Shown: in pieces, positions 9,545 to 19,863 of the stretch
Layout: the number at the start of each line of letters is the position of its first letter
Position numbering within the stretch: position 1 is the first letter of the stretch
DNA from: Methylocaldum szegediense
Lineage (GTDB): Bacteria; Pseudomonadota; Gammaproteobacteria; Methylococcales; Methylococcaceae
Assembly: GCF_949769195.1 (NCBI RefSeq)
Contig: NZ_OX458333.1
Coordinates: forward strand, 2,604,001 to 2,668,000
Reading direction: 5' to 3'
Length of the DNA: 64,000 bases
Translations under genes and position numbers: made by a program
Notes under the pieces: model-generated
The model's input: the letters and a program-made list of their open reading frames with translations, nothing else
Told to the model about the DNA's origin: nothing
Database searches by the model: none

Positions 9545-10186
9545 TCAAGCACTGGAAACCGTTTCCCGGCTAGCAAGCACTTTGTCGATTAGACCATATC
9601 TCGCTGCCTCTTCTCCACTCATGAAATTGTCACGGTCGGTATCGATCTGAATCCGTTCCAAGGGCTGCCCGGTATGCTTCGCCAAAATCCGATTCAATCG
9701 GTCTCGGGTCGCGAGTATCTCCCGGGCATGAATGTCGATATCGCTGGCCTGTCCTTGGAAACCACCCAAAGGCTGATGGATCATGACTCTGGAATGAGGC
9801 AAACAATACCTTTTCCCCGGCGCGCCGCCAGCGAGCAACAACGCGCCCATGCTGGCCGCCTGCCCGATGCACATAGTGCTGACATCCGGCTTGATGAATT
9901 GCATGGTATCGTAAATTGCCAGCCCCGACGTGACTATGCCACCGGGAGAGTTGATATACAGATAGATGTCTTTATCCGGATTTTCCGATTCCAAAAAGAG
10001 CAGCTGGGCGATAACCAGATTGGCCATGTAGTCTTCGATCTGACCAACCACAAAAACGATGCGTTCCTTGAGCAAACGGGAATAGATGTCGAACGCCCGT
10101 TCGCCCCGCGCAGACTGTTCGATAACGATAGGCACCAGGCCGGTAGCCTGCGTATTGACCGATTTCAAAAAATCGCCGGTAAACAT
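9545..10186 (-). CDS. clpP: ATP-dependent Clp protease proteolytic subunit ClpP
   Basis: The 213-residue serine peptidase has the full catalytic set: Ser112 in GQAASMGA, His137 in [12 protein letters not shown], and an Asp in the [10 protein letters not shown] segment. The strand YLYINSPGG and the N-terminal axial-loop region ([23 protein letters not shown]) are typical. It assembles as a double heptamer with ClpX or ClpA. The short leader before Ala14 is probably removed by self-processing, as in E. coli. AAGAGA lies before the ATG. Only 22 bases separate it from tig. Confidence 0.97.
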   Translation of the reverse strand: MFTGDFLKSVNTQATGLVPIVIEQSARGERAFDIYSRLLKERIVFVVGQIEDYMANLVIAQLLFLESENPDKDIYLYINSPGGIVTSGLAIYDTMQFIKPDVSTMCIGQAASMGALLLAGGAPGKRYCLPHSRVMIHQPLGGFQGQASDIDIHAREILATRDRLNRILAKHTGQPLERIQIDTDRDNFMSGEEAARYGLIDKVLASRETVSSA

Positions 10187-10208
10187 CTTGATATCTCTTG
10201 GACTGAAT

Positions 10209-11531
10209 TTACGCCGCTTTCAGGGAACTACCGGTAGCCTGCTGCATCAACTCCTGAAACGCAAGGTTTTCCTCGCTGACCTTCGCTTTGTCCAACACCA
10301 AATCTACCACCTGGTCTTCCATCACTACATTTTCAATTTCACGAAGCCGTTTCGGTTCGGCGTAATACCACCGCACCACCTCTTCCGGTCGTTCGTAACT
10401 CGCGGCTAGTTCCTCGACCAACGAACGTACCCGTTTTTGGTCGATTGTCAAATTATTAGTCTCGATAATCTTTCCAAGGATCAACGCCAAAGCGACTCTT
10501 CTCCGCGCCAGCGGCTCAAGCTGCTCCTTCAATTTAGCCTCGTCGAACTCTTGCTTGCTATTTTGGGCCGCTTGCCGGTAGGGGGCCAGCAATTCCCTCA
10601 ACTCGTCTTGAACCAGAGCGTTGGGTAACGCGATCGTGTTCTTGGCGAACAGGGCGTCCATGACCGAGGCTTTCGTTCTCGTCTGCAAGGCTCGCTTCAT
10701 CTCACGCTCCATATTGGCGCGAATGTCCTTGCGAAAGGCTTCCACACCGCCTTCCTCGATGCCGTAGGATTTCGCCAATTCCTCGTTAACCTCAGGCAAG
10801 TGACCTTCTTCGACTTTCAAGACTTCCACAGCGAACTGCACTGCGTTGCCGGCCAGCTTTTGATTTGGGTAGTCCGCTGGAAACGATAGTTCGAATTCAA
10901 GCTTCGATCCTGCCGCAGCACCCGCCAGCTTGTCTTCGAATCCAGGAATCATTTGGTTGGAGCCTATCACAACGGATACATTTTCCACCTTTCCGTCGGT
11001 GAACGATTCCTCGCCGATCTTGCCTTCGAAGGAGATGGTGACACGGTCACCGGTCGCTGCCTCGCGGTCGACATCCTTCCAAACCTTCCGCTGCTCTCTC
11101 AGGCGCTCGATCATGGCGTCGACGTCAGCCTCGGTCACTTCGGAAACGAATTGCTTGACCTCGAGGGTTTCCAACGGCATCAGCACGAACTCCGGCATCA
11201 CTTCGAAGCTCGCTTCGTATTCCAGCCCCTTGCCCTCTTCCACCTGCCGCGCGGTAATCTCCGGCACACCGGCCGGTCTGAGTTTCTCTTCCCGAACGGC
11301 CTGGTAGAAGCTCGATTGGATCAGATCCGAAAGAACTTCTTCCCGCACTTGTTGTCCGTAACGCTTCTTCAGCAAGCTTTGAGGCACTTTGCCGGGACGA
11401 AAGCCATCGATCCTGATCCGGTTTGCCAACGACTTCAAGCGCGAAGCTATCTTTGCCTGGACCTCTTCCTCCGGTACCTGTACGGTCATTTTCCGGCTCA
11501 ATTCAGATGTCGTTTCGACAGAAACCTGCAT
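10209..11531 (-). CDS. tig: Trigger factor (ribosome-associated chaperone)
   Basis: The 440-residue protein begins with the ribosome-binding domain carrying the signature GFRPGKVP (residues about 44-51), then a FKBP-type prolyl isomerase domain ([16 protein letters not shown] ... MIPGFEDKL) and a long helical C-terminal chaperone region. It binds L23 at the exit tunnel and shelters nascent chains. GAGGTAA precedes the ATG. It is first of the tig-clpP-clpX group; the tRNA-Leu gene lies 143 bases upstream on the same strand. Confidence 0.96.
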   Translation of the reverse strand: MQVSVETTSELSRKMTVQVPEEEVQAKIASRLKSLANRIRIDGFRPGKVPQSLLKKRYGQQVREEVLSDLIQSSFYQAVREEKLRPAGVPEITARQVEEGKGLEYEASFEVMPEFVLMPLETLEVKQFVSEVTEADVDAMIERLREQRKVWKDVDREAATGDRVTISFEGKIGEESFTDGKVENVSVVIGSNQMIPGFEDKLAGAAAGSKLEFELSFPADYPNQKLAGNAVQFAVEVLKVEEGHLPEVNEELAKSYGIEEGGVEAFRKDIRANMEREMKRALQTRTKASVMDALFAKNTIALPNALVQDELRELLAPYRQAAQNSKQEFDEAKLKEQLEPLARRRVALALILGKIIETNNLTIDQKRVRSLVEELAASYERPEEVVRWYYAEPKRLREIENVVMEDQVVDLVLDKAKVSEENLAFQELMQQATGSSLKAA

Positions 11532-11674
11532 GTCGCTGTTACCTCAAGATATGGAAAAAGTATCGGAGGGACTGGCTCGAAAGCACAATCGCCTAAACTG
11601 CTGGCTGACGCGCCGAGGCCTGATATCCGTGATCGGAACTTTCAGAAGCCTGGCTTCTTGGATTATTGAACATT

Positions 11675-11759
<85 letters not shown>

Positions 11760-11776
11760 ACATGAACGCTACCTGG

Positions 11777-11782
11777 ATTATA
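11777..11782 (-). promoter_or_regulatory. Candidate -10 element of the tRNA-Leu promoter
   Basis: A perfect TATAAT lies on the minus strand 17 bases before the 5' end of tRNA-Leu, which would put transcription start close to the mature end. No good -35 hexamer is visible 16-18 bases upstream. Confidence 0.45.
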
Positions 11783-11993
11783 CTCCGTTCGTCGCAGATT
11801 TACCGGCCGGTCCCGGCCTCCCTTCAAGATACGATCCAAAAACCGACGATTCGGTCGGCAATAATTTTTCCTATTATAAGACGCGCGATTTTTTTTTCAT
11901 CTGTTCGTTCTTTGGACAGTTCAAAGGATCACTTTTCGCCCTTTCGGCTCAGCTCTTGTTGTGGGTGCACGCGCCTAAGGCGGTGAATCGAGA

Positions 11994-12614
11994 ATGAATC
12001 GAAAACTGGACCAAGAAGGCGTCATCAAGTATCGCCTCGACTACACGCCGGCTCCTCCTGTAACTCCCGGAAGCGTCGCCGAACTCACTGCTTGGCGGGC
12101 TGTGCTCTTTCGCCTCGGACTCACCGGACAGGACCCACGACGGTACGACGGCTTAGCCTATGGCAATGTCAGTATTCGCCTGGGATCGACGGCCTTCCTG
12201 ATCAGCGGAACCCAGACCGGCGGTTTGCCGCAGCTTTCGGCCGAGCATTACACCTTGGTCACCAACTTCGACCTGGAGCAAAATCTCATTGCCGCTGAAG
12301 GACCGATAGCCCCCTCTTCCGAAGCTTTGACCCATGCCGCCGTATACCGAAGCGGACCTGAGATTGGTTGTGTGCTGCATGTCCATTCGTCCGAATTATG
12401 GGAAAAAGCGGAAGCTCTGGGCATCCCCGTCACCGATCGCCAGGTCGCTTACGGCACACCGGAAATGGCGCTCGAAGTCGGCTACCTGGTTCGAACCTCG
12501 GATAGCCCGGTCATCGCCATGGGCGGCCACGAAGACGGAATGCTCGCGTTCGGCAGCACCGTTGAGGCAGCCGCGCTCAACCTGATCCGTAGCCTTGCAA
12601 AGGCCTTAGCCTAA
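11994..12614 (+). CDS. Class II aldolase/adducin family protein
   Basis: The 206-residue protein has the class II aldolase/adducin fold markers: AYGNVSIRLG near the start (substrate phosphate or carboxylate loop), LISGTQTG, an acidic base position in PSSEALTHAAVYR, the metal-binding pair LHVHS (about residues 126-130), and a third His in MGGHEDG. Members are Zn-dependent aldolases, epimerases or dehydratases such as fuculose-phosphate aldolase and MtnB; the substrate cannot be fixed here. The 3' end overlaps the 3' end of the convergent GH94-like gene by 9 bases. ATG was chosen; upstream signals are weak (GAATCGAGA). Confidence 0.75.
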   Translation: MNRKLDQEGVIKYRLDYTPAPPVTPGSVAELTAWRAVLFRLGLTGQDPRRYDGLAYGNVSIRLGSTAFLISGTQTGGLPQLSAEHYTLVTNFDLEQNLIAAEGPIAPSSEALTHAAVYRSGPEIGCVLHVHSSELWEKAEALGIPVTDRQVAYGTPEMALEVGYLVRTSDSPVIAMGGHEDGMLAFGSTVEAAALNLIRSLAKALA

Positions 12615-15600
12615 AGTCACGACGACCTCGTGATGCCGATTGTCCGACAATAACGGAATCCGTGCCACGCCCTGCTCGACCGACAAGGCTTGTCTGTCCA
12701 GCTCCGCACTAAGTACAGCCCCTCGCGTTCCATTGGGGTTCTTGACACGGATCGTATACTGCGTCGCGTTGACCGGGTGCCGATAGTGAATCGCGAACTC
12801 CGGCCATTCCGCCGGTATGCTGGGCTTAAGTTCGAGGAAAGCGCCATCCTTCAGTCGGAATCCCAGTAGCGATTCCAAGGCAACCCGGTACATCCAACCC
12901 GCTGAGCCCGTGTACCAGGTCCACCCGCCGCGGCCCACATGCGGGGATTCTCCGTAAACATCGGCAGCGATGACATAGGGCTCGACTCGGTAGACGTCGG
13001 TTAGTTCCCTTGTCCGCGCGTGGCTCACGGGACTGAGCATTTCTAGGAGACGTGCTGCGCGGTCGTTCCGCCCCATTTCTGCCATGGCGCGCACGACCCA
13101 GCACGCGGCGTGGGTGTACTGTCCGCCGTTTTCGCGCACGCCTGCCACGTAGCCCTTGATATAGCCCGGATCATGCGGCGTGTCGACAAAGGGCGGCGTC
13201 AACAGACGAATTAGGCCGTCGCTCTCCGAAATCAGGTGTTCCTCAACGGCATCCAGAGCTCGATTGGCCCTATCCGGCGGCGCCGCTCCGGAAATCACCG
13301 CCCAAGCTTGAGCCAGCGCATCGATCCGGCACTCGTCACCATGCTTGCTGCCCAGCGGCGTACCATCGTCGTAGTACGCACGCCGGTACCAGTCGCCGTC
13401 CCAACCGGCCTCGTTGAGCGCCTGATAAAGATGTTCCCGGTAAGCCCGGTAGGTCTCGATGCGCACCGAGTCGCCGCGTTTTTCACAAATCGGCAAAAAC
13501 TCGTCGAGCACATGGTAAAGGAAGAATCCCATCCATACGCTCTCGCCGCGCCCTTCGCGGCCCACCCGGTTCATGCCGTCGTTCCAGTCGCCCGTGCCCA
13601 TCAAGGGCAAGCCATGCGCGCCCCGGGTCAAAGAGCGGTCCAGCGCCCGACAGCAATGCTCGTAGATGTCCGCAGCTTGACCCGAGTCGTCAGGCTTCAG
13701 ATAAGCCTCGTCCTCTCCTTCCGCCAAAAGCCTCGCTGTGAGAAACGGCACGGATTCGTCCAGCAGGCTCCAATCGCCTGTGGACCGGACGTAAAACGCT
13801 GTCACATAAGGCAACCACACCAAGTCGTCGGAAAACCGGGTGCGCAGCCCTCGCTCCAAAGGTTCGGGATGCCACCAGTGAAGCACATCGCCTTCGACGA
13901 ACTGATGGGCAGCGTGGAGCAGAATCTGGGCTCGGGTGAGGTCCGGGCGTAGATAGATTAGTGCCGAGACGTCTTGTAGCTGATCGCGATACCCGAAAGC
14001 GCCCCCGGATTGGTAGAACGCGGAACGCCCCCAAACCCGACAGCTCAAGTTTTGATACGCCAGCCAGCCGTTGACCATGAGATCGATGGCCGGAGACGGC
14101 GTTTCGATCTGGAGGCGAGTGACGAGATCGCGCCAGAACGCTTGAATTTCGGCGAGAGCGTTGTCGATAGCGCCGGCTTGCCGATAGCGTTCGATAAGCG
14201 AACGGGAATCATCCTCGGCAAGCATCTCGCCCAACAGGAACGCACATTCGAAGGCTTTCCCGGGCTCCAGCTCGATTTGAAGCTGGACAGCCGCGCAGGG
14301 ATCGAAATTCGGGCCGTGTCGTCCGTCGAGCGGCACCTGCGCCGCCAATGCTCGGGGGGACTCCGGATGACCATTGCGTCCGATAAAGCTTTCCCGATCG
14401 GCGGTGAAATTAATCGCGTTCGGCCGTCCTACCACTGCCGCGAAAGCAACGCCATCGGAAAACTCACCAGCCAGGGGATTCACGAAGAATAGTACGCCTA
14501 TGTCCGGATCGTACCGACTGATCACGAACCGGCCGCTTTCGGCGGGCGTTCCACCCAGAACCAAACGCTGCCAGGAAAACAGCGACAAACGCCGGCGGCT
14601 AGCCCCGTCATTCCTTATACGCCATTGACAAATCTTGACCGGATCGTGGCGAGGCACGAACAGCACGAGCTCCTGATCCAAGTCGTCGTAAGCGCTACTG
14701 AAGCGGCTGTATCCGAATCCATGGCGCACCTCGTAAGCAGTGGGTGCCGGACAAGGCCCCGGTAAGGGTGACCAGAATGCACCGGTGTCCTCGTCCCGAA
14801 GGTACAGCGCTTCACCGCAGGCGTCGGTGACCGGATCGTTGGACCACGGTGTCAGTCGATGCTCGCGGCTGTTCCGGTGCCAGGTATAACCCGCTCCCCG
14901 CTCGCTGACCAGAAAACCGAAATTCTCGTTAGCGACCACATTGATCCAAGGAAGCGGCGGCCCCTGCACCACGCCGTCGCTACAATCCAAACGAACGACA
15001 TACTCGCTGCCGTCAGCGGCAAAACCGCCGTAGCCGTTGTAAAACCGGAGTTCTTCGCGCTCACCGGATTTCTTCGGCTGCGGCGGCAAAACGACCCGTT
15101 GCGCTCTCGCGCTCGGAACCGCAAGCTCGGATCGAAACGGCGGTACCCCTTCATCAAGGACAATACGCGCAGCAGCGTACAGCAGATCGAGATCGCTCGG
15201 CGATATATCTTTTTCCGTGCGAATGAAAACATGTTGCTCGAGTTCGCCGAGATCACCCCAATCGAGGCCGGTTTCCAAACTCAGTATCACCAACGCAAAA
15301 CGCAGCCCCTTCGCCAGCCAATAGCGTTGTGCCTTGATGATCTCGGCAACGCGCGAATCGTCACGGCCGCGAGCCCGAAGAAGAACGATAGGCCGATAAA
15401 ACGGCAAGCCGTAGCGGTCCAGGTTGGAGAGAGGTCCAACAGCGCCGAGTAACATTGAATCCGGAGCGCGAAGCTTCGGATCGCCATACAGCACCGCGCC
15501 GGCGAGGGATTGAAACATCTCCGCTTCGGTTTCATTTATGGCGAACTGGCGCAGGAGTTCTTGTTCAAATGCCGCGGCGTGGGCATAAATCGCGCTCACT

Positions 15601-16445
15601 GCATCCCCGCTTGAGCAACGCTCGATGAGCTCCAAGACCCGATTCCTGTCCTCGGCTACTCCCAACAGAAAAACCACCGTTTGCTGCGTCCCCGGACCAA
15701 GCTCCAAGCGGCGGCGCAAGGCGAACACCGGATCGAGCACGTTGCCGACGCCGCCCGACAGCGGCCGTTCGTCTCGGAGCGCCTGAGGTTCTGCCGGAGT
15801 CCGATTCCGGCCGAGGAAACATATCCGGTCGGTCTCGTATGTCAGTTCCCCGGACCCAAGCGCCGCAGCGGCCAGCCAAGGATAGTCCTCATGAGCGCTG
15901 CGCGGCCTGCGCCGGGCCAATAACACCTCCCGTTCCGCCACGAACTCGGTTTGCACGAACAGTTTCGAGAACGCGGGGTGGGCCGCGTCTGCGGCCGGAT
16001 GATTGAGAACCACTTCGAGATAGCTCGTGATCTCGATCCGTCTGTGCTGCCCGGACCAATTCTTCAGCGTGACCCGGCGCAGCTCCAGATCATCTTCCGG
16101 GCTAACGCAGACCTCCAGAACGGCCTCGATATCCGAGTTTTCACAGCGGAGTATGAACCGGCCGGGCTCATAACCGACGGTTCGCGAATCGGCCGCTCTC
16201 CCCGTGGGCTGCAAACCCAGCGACCACCACTCCCCACTGTCCAGGTCCCGGAGATAAAAGAACCATCCCTCGCCGTCTTCGACACGGTCTCCGCTCCAAC
16301 GGGACAAGGACTGATCGCCACGCATCGAAAAGCCGGCACCGGCGGTGGTTAGCAGGGTCGTATAACGCCCGTTCGACAATAGGCGCGCCGATGGAACCGG
16401 TTGGTCCTGACGATCGGGACCGGTCGGGTTAGGATCGAAGCTCAT
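12606..16445 (-). CDS. GH94-like glycoside phosphorylase (cyclic beta-1,2-glucan synthase C-terminal type)
   Basis: The 1279-residue protein has no signal peptide and contains two beta-sandwich glycosyltransferase-36-type modules (one near the N-terminus, one around residues 480-730 with YGGFAADGSEYV) followed by an (alpha/alpha)6 catalytic barrel. The barrel shows YRDQLQDV, GTGDWNDGMNRVG (general acid Asp about residue 953) and SPHVGRGGWTWYTGSAGW (about residue 1165), the hallmarks of GH94 phosphorylases. It resembles the phosphorylase half of cyclic beta-1,2-glucan synthase but lacks the membrane GT84 half, so a free-standing 1,2-beta-oligoglucan-type phosphorylase is one possibility. AGGAG sits 7 bases before the chosen ATG; a TTG ten codons upstream, overlapping the previous stop, is less likely. 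It is the second gene of a tight pair. Confidence 0.75.
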   Translation of the reverse strand: MSFDPNPTGPDRQDQPVPSARLLSNGRYTTLLTTAGAGFSMRGDQSLSRWSGDRVEDGEGWFFYLRDLDSGEWWSLGLQPTGRAADSRTVGYEPGRFILRCENSDIEAVLEVCVSPEDDLELRRVTLKNWSGQHRRIEITSYLEVVLNHPAADAAHPAFSKLFVQTEFVAEREVLLARRRPRSAHEDYPWLAAAALGSGELTYETDRICFLGRNRTPAEPQALRDERPLSGGVGNVLDPVFALRRRLELGPGTQQTVVFLLGVAEDRNRVLELIERCSSGDAVSAIYAHAAAFEQELLRQFAINETEAEMFQSLAGAVLYGDPKLRAPDSMLLGAVGPLSNLDRYGLPFYRPIVLLRARGRDDSRVAEIIKAQRYWLAKGLRFALVILSLETGLDWGDLGELEQHVFIRTEKDISPSDLDLLYAAARIVLDEGVPPFRSELAVPSARAQRVVLPPQPKKSGEREELRFYNGYGGFAADGSEYVVRLDCSDGVVQGPPLPWINVVANENFGFLVSERGAGYTWHRNSREHRLTPWSNDPVTDACGEALYLRDEDTGAFWSPLPGPCPAPTAYEVRHGFGYSRFSSAYDDLDQELVLFVPRHDPVKICQWRIRNDGASRRRLSLFSWQRLVLGGTPAESGRFVISRYDPDIGVLFFVNPLAGEFSDGVAFAAVVGRPNAINFTADRESFIGRNGHPESPRALAAQVPLDGRHGPNFDPCAAVQLQIELEPGKAFECAFLLGEMLAEDDSRSLIERYRQAGAIDNALAEIQAFWRDLVTRLQIETPSPAIDLMVNGWLAYQNLSCRVWGRSAFYQSGGAFGYRDQLQDVSALIYLRPDLTRAQILLHAAHQFVEGDVLHWWHPEPLERGLRTRFSDDLVWLPYVTAFYVRSTGDWSLLDESVPFLTARLLAEGEDEAYLKPDDSGQAADIYEHCCRALDRSLTRGAHGLPLMGTGDWNDGMNRVGREGRGESVWMGFFLYHVLDEFLPICEKRGDSVRIETYRAYREHLYQALNEAGWDGDWYRRAYYDDGTPLGSKHGDECRIDALAQAWAVISGAAPPDRANRALDAVEEHLISESDGLIRLLTPPFVDTPHDPGYIKGYVAGVRENGGQYTHAACWVVRAMAEMGRNDRAARLLEMLSPVSHARTRELTDVYRVEPYVIAADVYGESPHVGRGGWTWYTGSAGWMYRVALESLLGFRLKDGAFLELKPSIPAEWPEFAIHYRHPVNATQYTIRVKNPNGTRGAVLSAELDRQALSVEQGVARIPLLSDNRHHEVVVTLG

Positions 16446-16471
16446 GCGGACTCCTGGGTAAGAAATCGGAT

Positions 16472-19400
16472 TCAATTGGCGTGCAGCCTAACCGCGGGAT
16501 CATAGTTCACCGTAACTTCGGCGGGAAATTCACCGATGATAACTTGATCGGCGTTAAACGTATCGACCGGTTTTCGGTTGACGGTGACCGACCGGATAGG
16601 CCGGTCGGCGGGCGCTTTCAGCACGATTTTGCCGGGCGGCAGAGCGAGATCGCCGGACAACCAGAGCCGCAACGTATCGGGCTCTTCCCGACGCAACACA
16701 TAGCTTAAGGTCCCGTACCATGTAGGCAAACGCTTCACGCCCACATCACGACCTCCTTCCAGCCAGGCTTGCGGAATCCCTGCTGCCAGAACCAGGGCCT
16801 GGTCGCTTTCTCGCTCATAAGCATATAGAGCCCGCATGGCCCGCACGAATTCCGCGCCGATCCAGGCATGGGGCATGTCGCCTATGAACTTGGGATGCTT
16901 AGGATCGCGCCAGACGACTTCCGCCCACTGGTTCCAGCCCGAAGGACGTTGATCTTTGAGCAGAAAATCCAACAGCTCCAGCGCCTGCTCGCGCCGTCCC
17001 ATGCGAACCAGCGCTTCGACCGTACGTACTTCGTAAGGCGTATACGCGGTCCACTCCACCTTGTTATCGCGCCGCCTCTCGAAATAGTCGTAATAATCGT
17101 CGAAGGTCTTGTTCAGGGCAGCCGCGGGAAGATTGCTCTCCTCGCCACCGACCGCTACCGCCATGGCGGTAGCGGTGGCATCGAAATCGCCCAACTCGGC
17201 GGAGCCCGGCAAAAAGGCGATCTTGTGCTTGGCCATGGTGCGCTCGATGGACCGGTAAAGATCGCCCCGGAAATCGTCTCGCAGGTCATGGAAATGTGCG
17301 GCACTGGCCTCGTCCATGACCAGTGCCGCGAGATCGACGGCATCCTTGAGGCCGCGTAAGGTCCAAAAACCGTCCCAGTAGGAATGCACGGGACGGGCGC
17401 TATAACCCTCGTGGCTGATGGATTCCGGCATCATGCCGAAGAACATCGATTTTTCTGGGGTCTTGTATTCTTCGCCCTTGCGCTGGTTGCTCAGCTGCTC
17501 GATATAACGCACCGATTTCACGATCGTCGGCCACATCGCGTAGACGAAACCGATATCGCGCGTGTAACGGTAGTATTCGGCAACCGCGTAAATGAACTCG
17601 CCGTGGCTATCGTTTTCGGGCACGCTATCGGCTCCCCGATGATCGACACAGCAGGGAATCTTGCCGCTCGGAAACTGAAATCCAGCATACCACTCGATGA
17701 AGCGGCGCACTTCCTCGGTATACCCCATGCCGAGCAAGGCCGCTGACATCAGGACTGCGTCGCGGATCCAGGAGCGGGCGTAAGAACGCGAGCCGGGGTA
17801 AAGTGCCGCTCCGTCCCGGTTGATGAAGATATAGGCCAGATTGCTCCTGACCGTATCCCTAAGCTTTCGCGCCTTGGGCGGCACGATCAGGTCGGCGCGC
17901 ACGAGCTTGGCTTCCCAGAAGTCGACAGCTTCGCGAAACCGGGCCCGGCCGAAAGCGCTGCCGTTCCCATCCATGACGTTCGCAGCCTCCGGGAAACGCT
18001 CCGCATTCTCGTACGGAATCGCGAGAAAAATCTCGCGCGAGGCACCGGGCGGCAAATCCAGTTCATATTCGAGCGCGGCGGAGGCGTAACCGAGCGGGTC
18101 GCGGGCTTCGGTTCGCTGCGGCACCTTGCCTTCCATCAGGAAATCGGTAATCGAGCCCTCATCGAAACTCGTCGCGCCGAAGTGGTCCGGCGTCGTCAAA
18201 GGTACGACCGAACGATTCCCATCGATCCGGACGATACCCCCGTCCAACACGATCTCGTGGATAGGCGCCACACCGCCCACCATGTTCAGCGACTGCCAGG
18301 GCGGATTGACCTGAAACGGGCGAATCGCCAACAGGAGTTTGAACTGCTCACGCTTACGGCCATTGTTCTCCACCCGATAGCGTGCGTACAGGGCCTGCCC
18401 CGGCTCGGTCGCGGCGAAAGCCGTCACTTTCATTTCGATCGACTCCGAACACCAGGTCACCGAGGGCACGGGGAGATAGCCACGCTCGAGTTCGTGCACC
18501 GGATTCACATCGTTCCAGGTCACAAGCTTGCCTTTCCTGTACAAGAAAGGCTCGATGGAAAAGGCGTTCTTGTCCACCTCTAAGGCGCCTTCCTCGTTCA
18601 GCAATCCCTCTTTGTCGCTGCCATCGACGCCGACGACCGTAAAATAACTTTGTTCGCCGTAGAAGTATTTCGGGTACGTACCGCGCGGCGCCTCACGGGC
18701 GATGGTTTCGAAAAACGCGTTCGGCGAAGCGGAAAAATCGAACGGTTTCACCGTCAGCGAACTGATGCCGTATCCCCGCCCGCGGCTGCTTTTCTTCAAC
18801 TCTAAGCGCAGATAGCGGGACTCGGCATCGGGCATGTAAATGTAATCGCGGCGCCCATTACCCTGGCCGACCGAGTATACCGGCTGCCACGCCTTGCCAT
18901 TTTCCGAAATCTGCACCTCGTAAGCCGTTGCGTAATCATCGCGGTCCCATTCAATGACCAAACCGCCGTACTCCCGGCGTTTCAAAAAATCGATCTGCAG
19001 CCATTGGCTCTCGGCCAGCGCACCACTTCGCCACGAGGTTTCGGCGTTTCCGTCCAGCACCGCTTGCGGACCGTGGCCCTCGGCGGATGTCGAAGCCGTC
19101 ACTTTGGGCGTGAGATTGTAGGCGATGATCGGCTCGCGCCTTTCCAAGCGGAAATCGTCGATCCAAATCGACCCCTTGCCGCCCGTGCTCGCCGTGATCG
19201 AAAACTCGACGAATCCGACCTGCTTGAGCGGTGCGTTAGACGGCCCCCACGCATAATCGAACATGCGTTTCTTGATGCGGTGCTGTTGCCAATCTTCCGG
19301 CAGCTTGACATCAAAGCGCCGGCGCCACCAGACATTGTCCCCGGAGGGATCGATGATTTTGAATTCGACTTTATTCGCCGGCGCTTCCGCGCGCGTATAA

Positions 19401-19684
19401 AACGTGAACGCGTAGTTTTCGGGCAGCGGGATGGAGAATTTCTTGCGCACAGTGACGTAACCCGTACCGCCCCGGAAATCGAAATCGAGCCGCATGCCCA
19501 TACCGGTTCGACCGGTATCCTGCGTCAACTCCGCGTGCGCACCTTCCGCGGCTACCGTCATCCAACCGCTCAGGGTTTCGAAGTCATCCAGCACCACAGC
19601 CGGGGAACTCGCCGCCCATCCCGGTCCGAACCCCAGCAGGCAGGTCAAGCCCCACAAGAGCTCGATCAGCTTAAATCGATGCAT
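16472..19684 (-). CDS. Exported discoidin-domain (alpha/alpha)6 carbohydrate-active protein
   Basis: With the ATG start the 1070-residue protein has a signal peptide (about 1-26, ending GPGWAA). Next come a beta-sandwich carbohydrate-binding-like region (LDDFETLSGW to SIWIDDFRL, about 30-185), an F5/8 type C (discoidin) domain (ASTSAEGHGPQAVLDGNAET onward), a second beta region, and a C-terminal helical barrel with RSYARSWIRDAVLMSAALL, FQFPSGKIPCCVDHRGAD and PENDSHGEFIYAVAEYY, typical of GH15/GH63-like (alpha/alpha)6 enzymes. It probably acts on a polysaccharide outside the cytoplasm; linkage is unknown. A TTG 63 bases upstream is an alternative start. The stop codon lies 26 bases before the phosphorylase gene ATG, so the two are likely co-expressed. 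Confidence 0.7.
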   Translation of the reverse strand: MHRFKLIELLWGLTCLLGFGPGWAASSPAVVLDDFETLSGWMTVAAEGAHAELTQDTGRTGMGMRLDFDFRGGTGYVTVRKKFSIPLPENYAFTFYTRAEAPANKVEFKIIDPSGDNVWWRRRFDVKLPEDWQQHRIKKRMFDYAWGPSNAPLKQVGFVEFSITASTGGKGSIWIDDFRLERREPIIAYNLTPKVTASTSAEGHGPQAVLDGNAETSWRSGALAESQWLQIDFLKRREYGGLVIEWDRDDYATAYEVQISENGKAWQPVYSVGQGNGRRDYIYMPDAESRYLRLELKKSSRGRGYGISSLTVKPFDFSASPNAFFETIAREAPRGTYPKYFYGEQSYFTVVGVDGSDKEGLLNEEGALEVDKNAFSIEPFLYRKGKLVTWNDVNPVHELERGYLPVPSVTWCSESIEMKVTAFAATEPGQALYARYRVENNGRKREQFKLLLAIRPFQVNPPWQSLNMVGGVAPIHEIVLDGGIVRIDGNRSVVPLTTPDHFGATSFDEGSITDFLMEGKVPQRTEARDPLGYASAALEYELDLPPGASREIFLAIPYENAERFPEAANVMDGNGSAFGRARFREAVDFWEAKLVRADLIVPPKARKLRDTVRSNLAYIFINRDGAALYPGSRSYARSWIRDAVLMSAALLGMGYTEEVRRFIEWYAGFQFPSGKIPCCVDHRGADSVPENDSHGEFIYAVAEYYRYTRDIGFVYAMWPTIVKSVRYIEQLSNQRKGEEYKTPEKSMFFGMMPESISHEGYSARPVHSYWDGFWTLRGLKDAVDLAALVMDEASAAHFHDLRDDFRGDLYRSIERTMAKHKIAFLPGSAELGDFDATATAMAVAVGGEESNLPAAALNKTFDDYYDYFERRRDNKVEWTAYTPYEVRTVEALVRMGRREQALELLDFLLKDQRPSGWNQWAEVVWRDPKHPKFIGDMPHAWIGAEFVRAMRALYAYERESDQALVLAAGIPQAWLEGGRDVGVKRLPTWYGTLSYVLRREEPDTLRLWLSGDLALPPGKIVLKAPADRPIRSVTVNRKPVDTFNADQVIIGEFPAEVTVNYDPAVRLHAN

Positions 19685-19863
19685 GTCCAACCGGAGCAGA
19701 GCTTGTGGCATTCCGGGCAAGAGGGTAAGCGCGATGTGCTTGGACAAGCAAGCATGGAGGTCCTAGGTATCCTAATGGGCTTGAGGCGTATCATCTCCCC
19801 ACGAATAAAAAAATCAGGTTTAATCGCCGCGATTTGCCCCAAGCTCCTTCATACATAACTTCG

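Noticed and set aside
12606-16445. Full cyclic beta-1,2-glucan synthase (NdvB)
   Set aside because: The GT84 glycosyltransferase and membrane segments that make up the first half of NdvB are absent; only the phosphorylase-type half is present.
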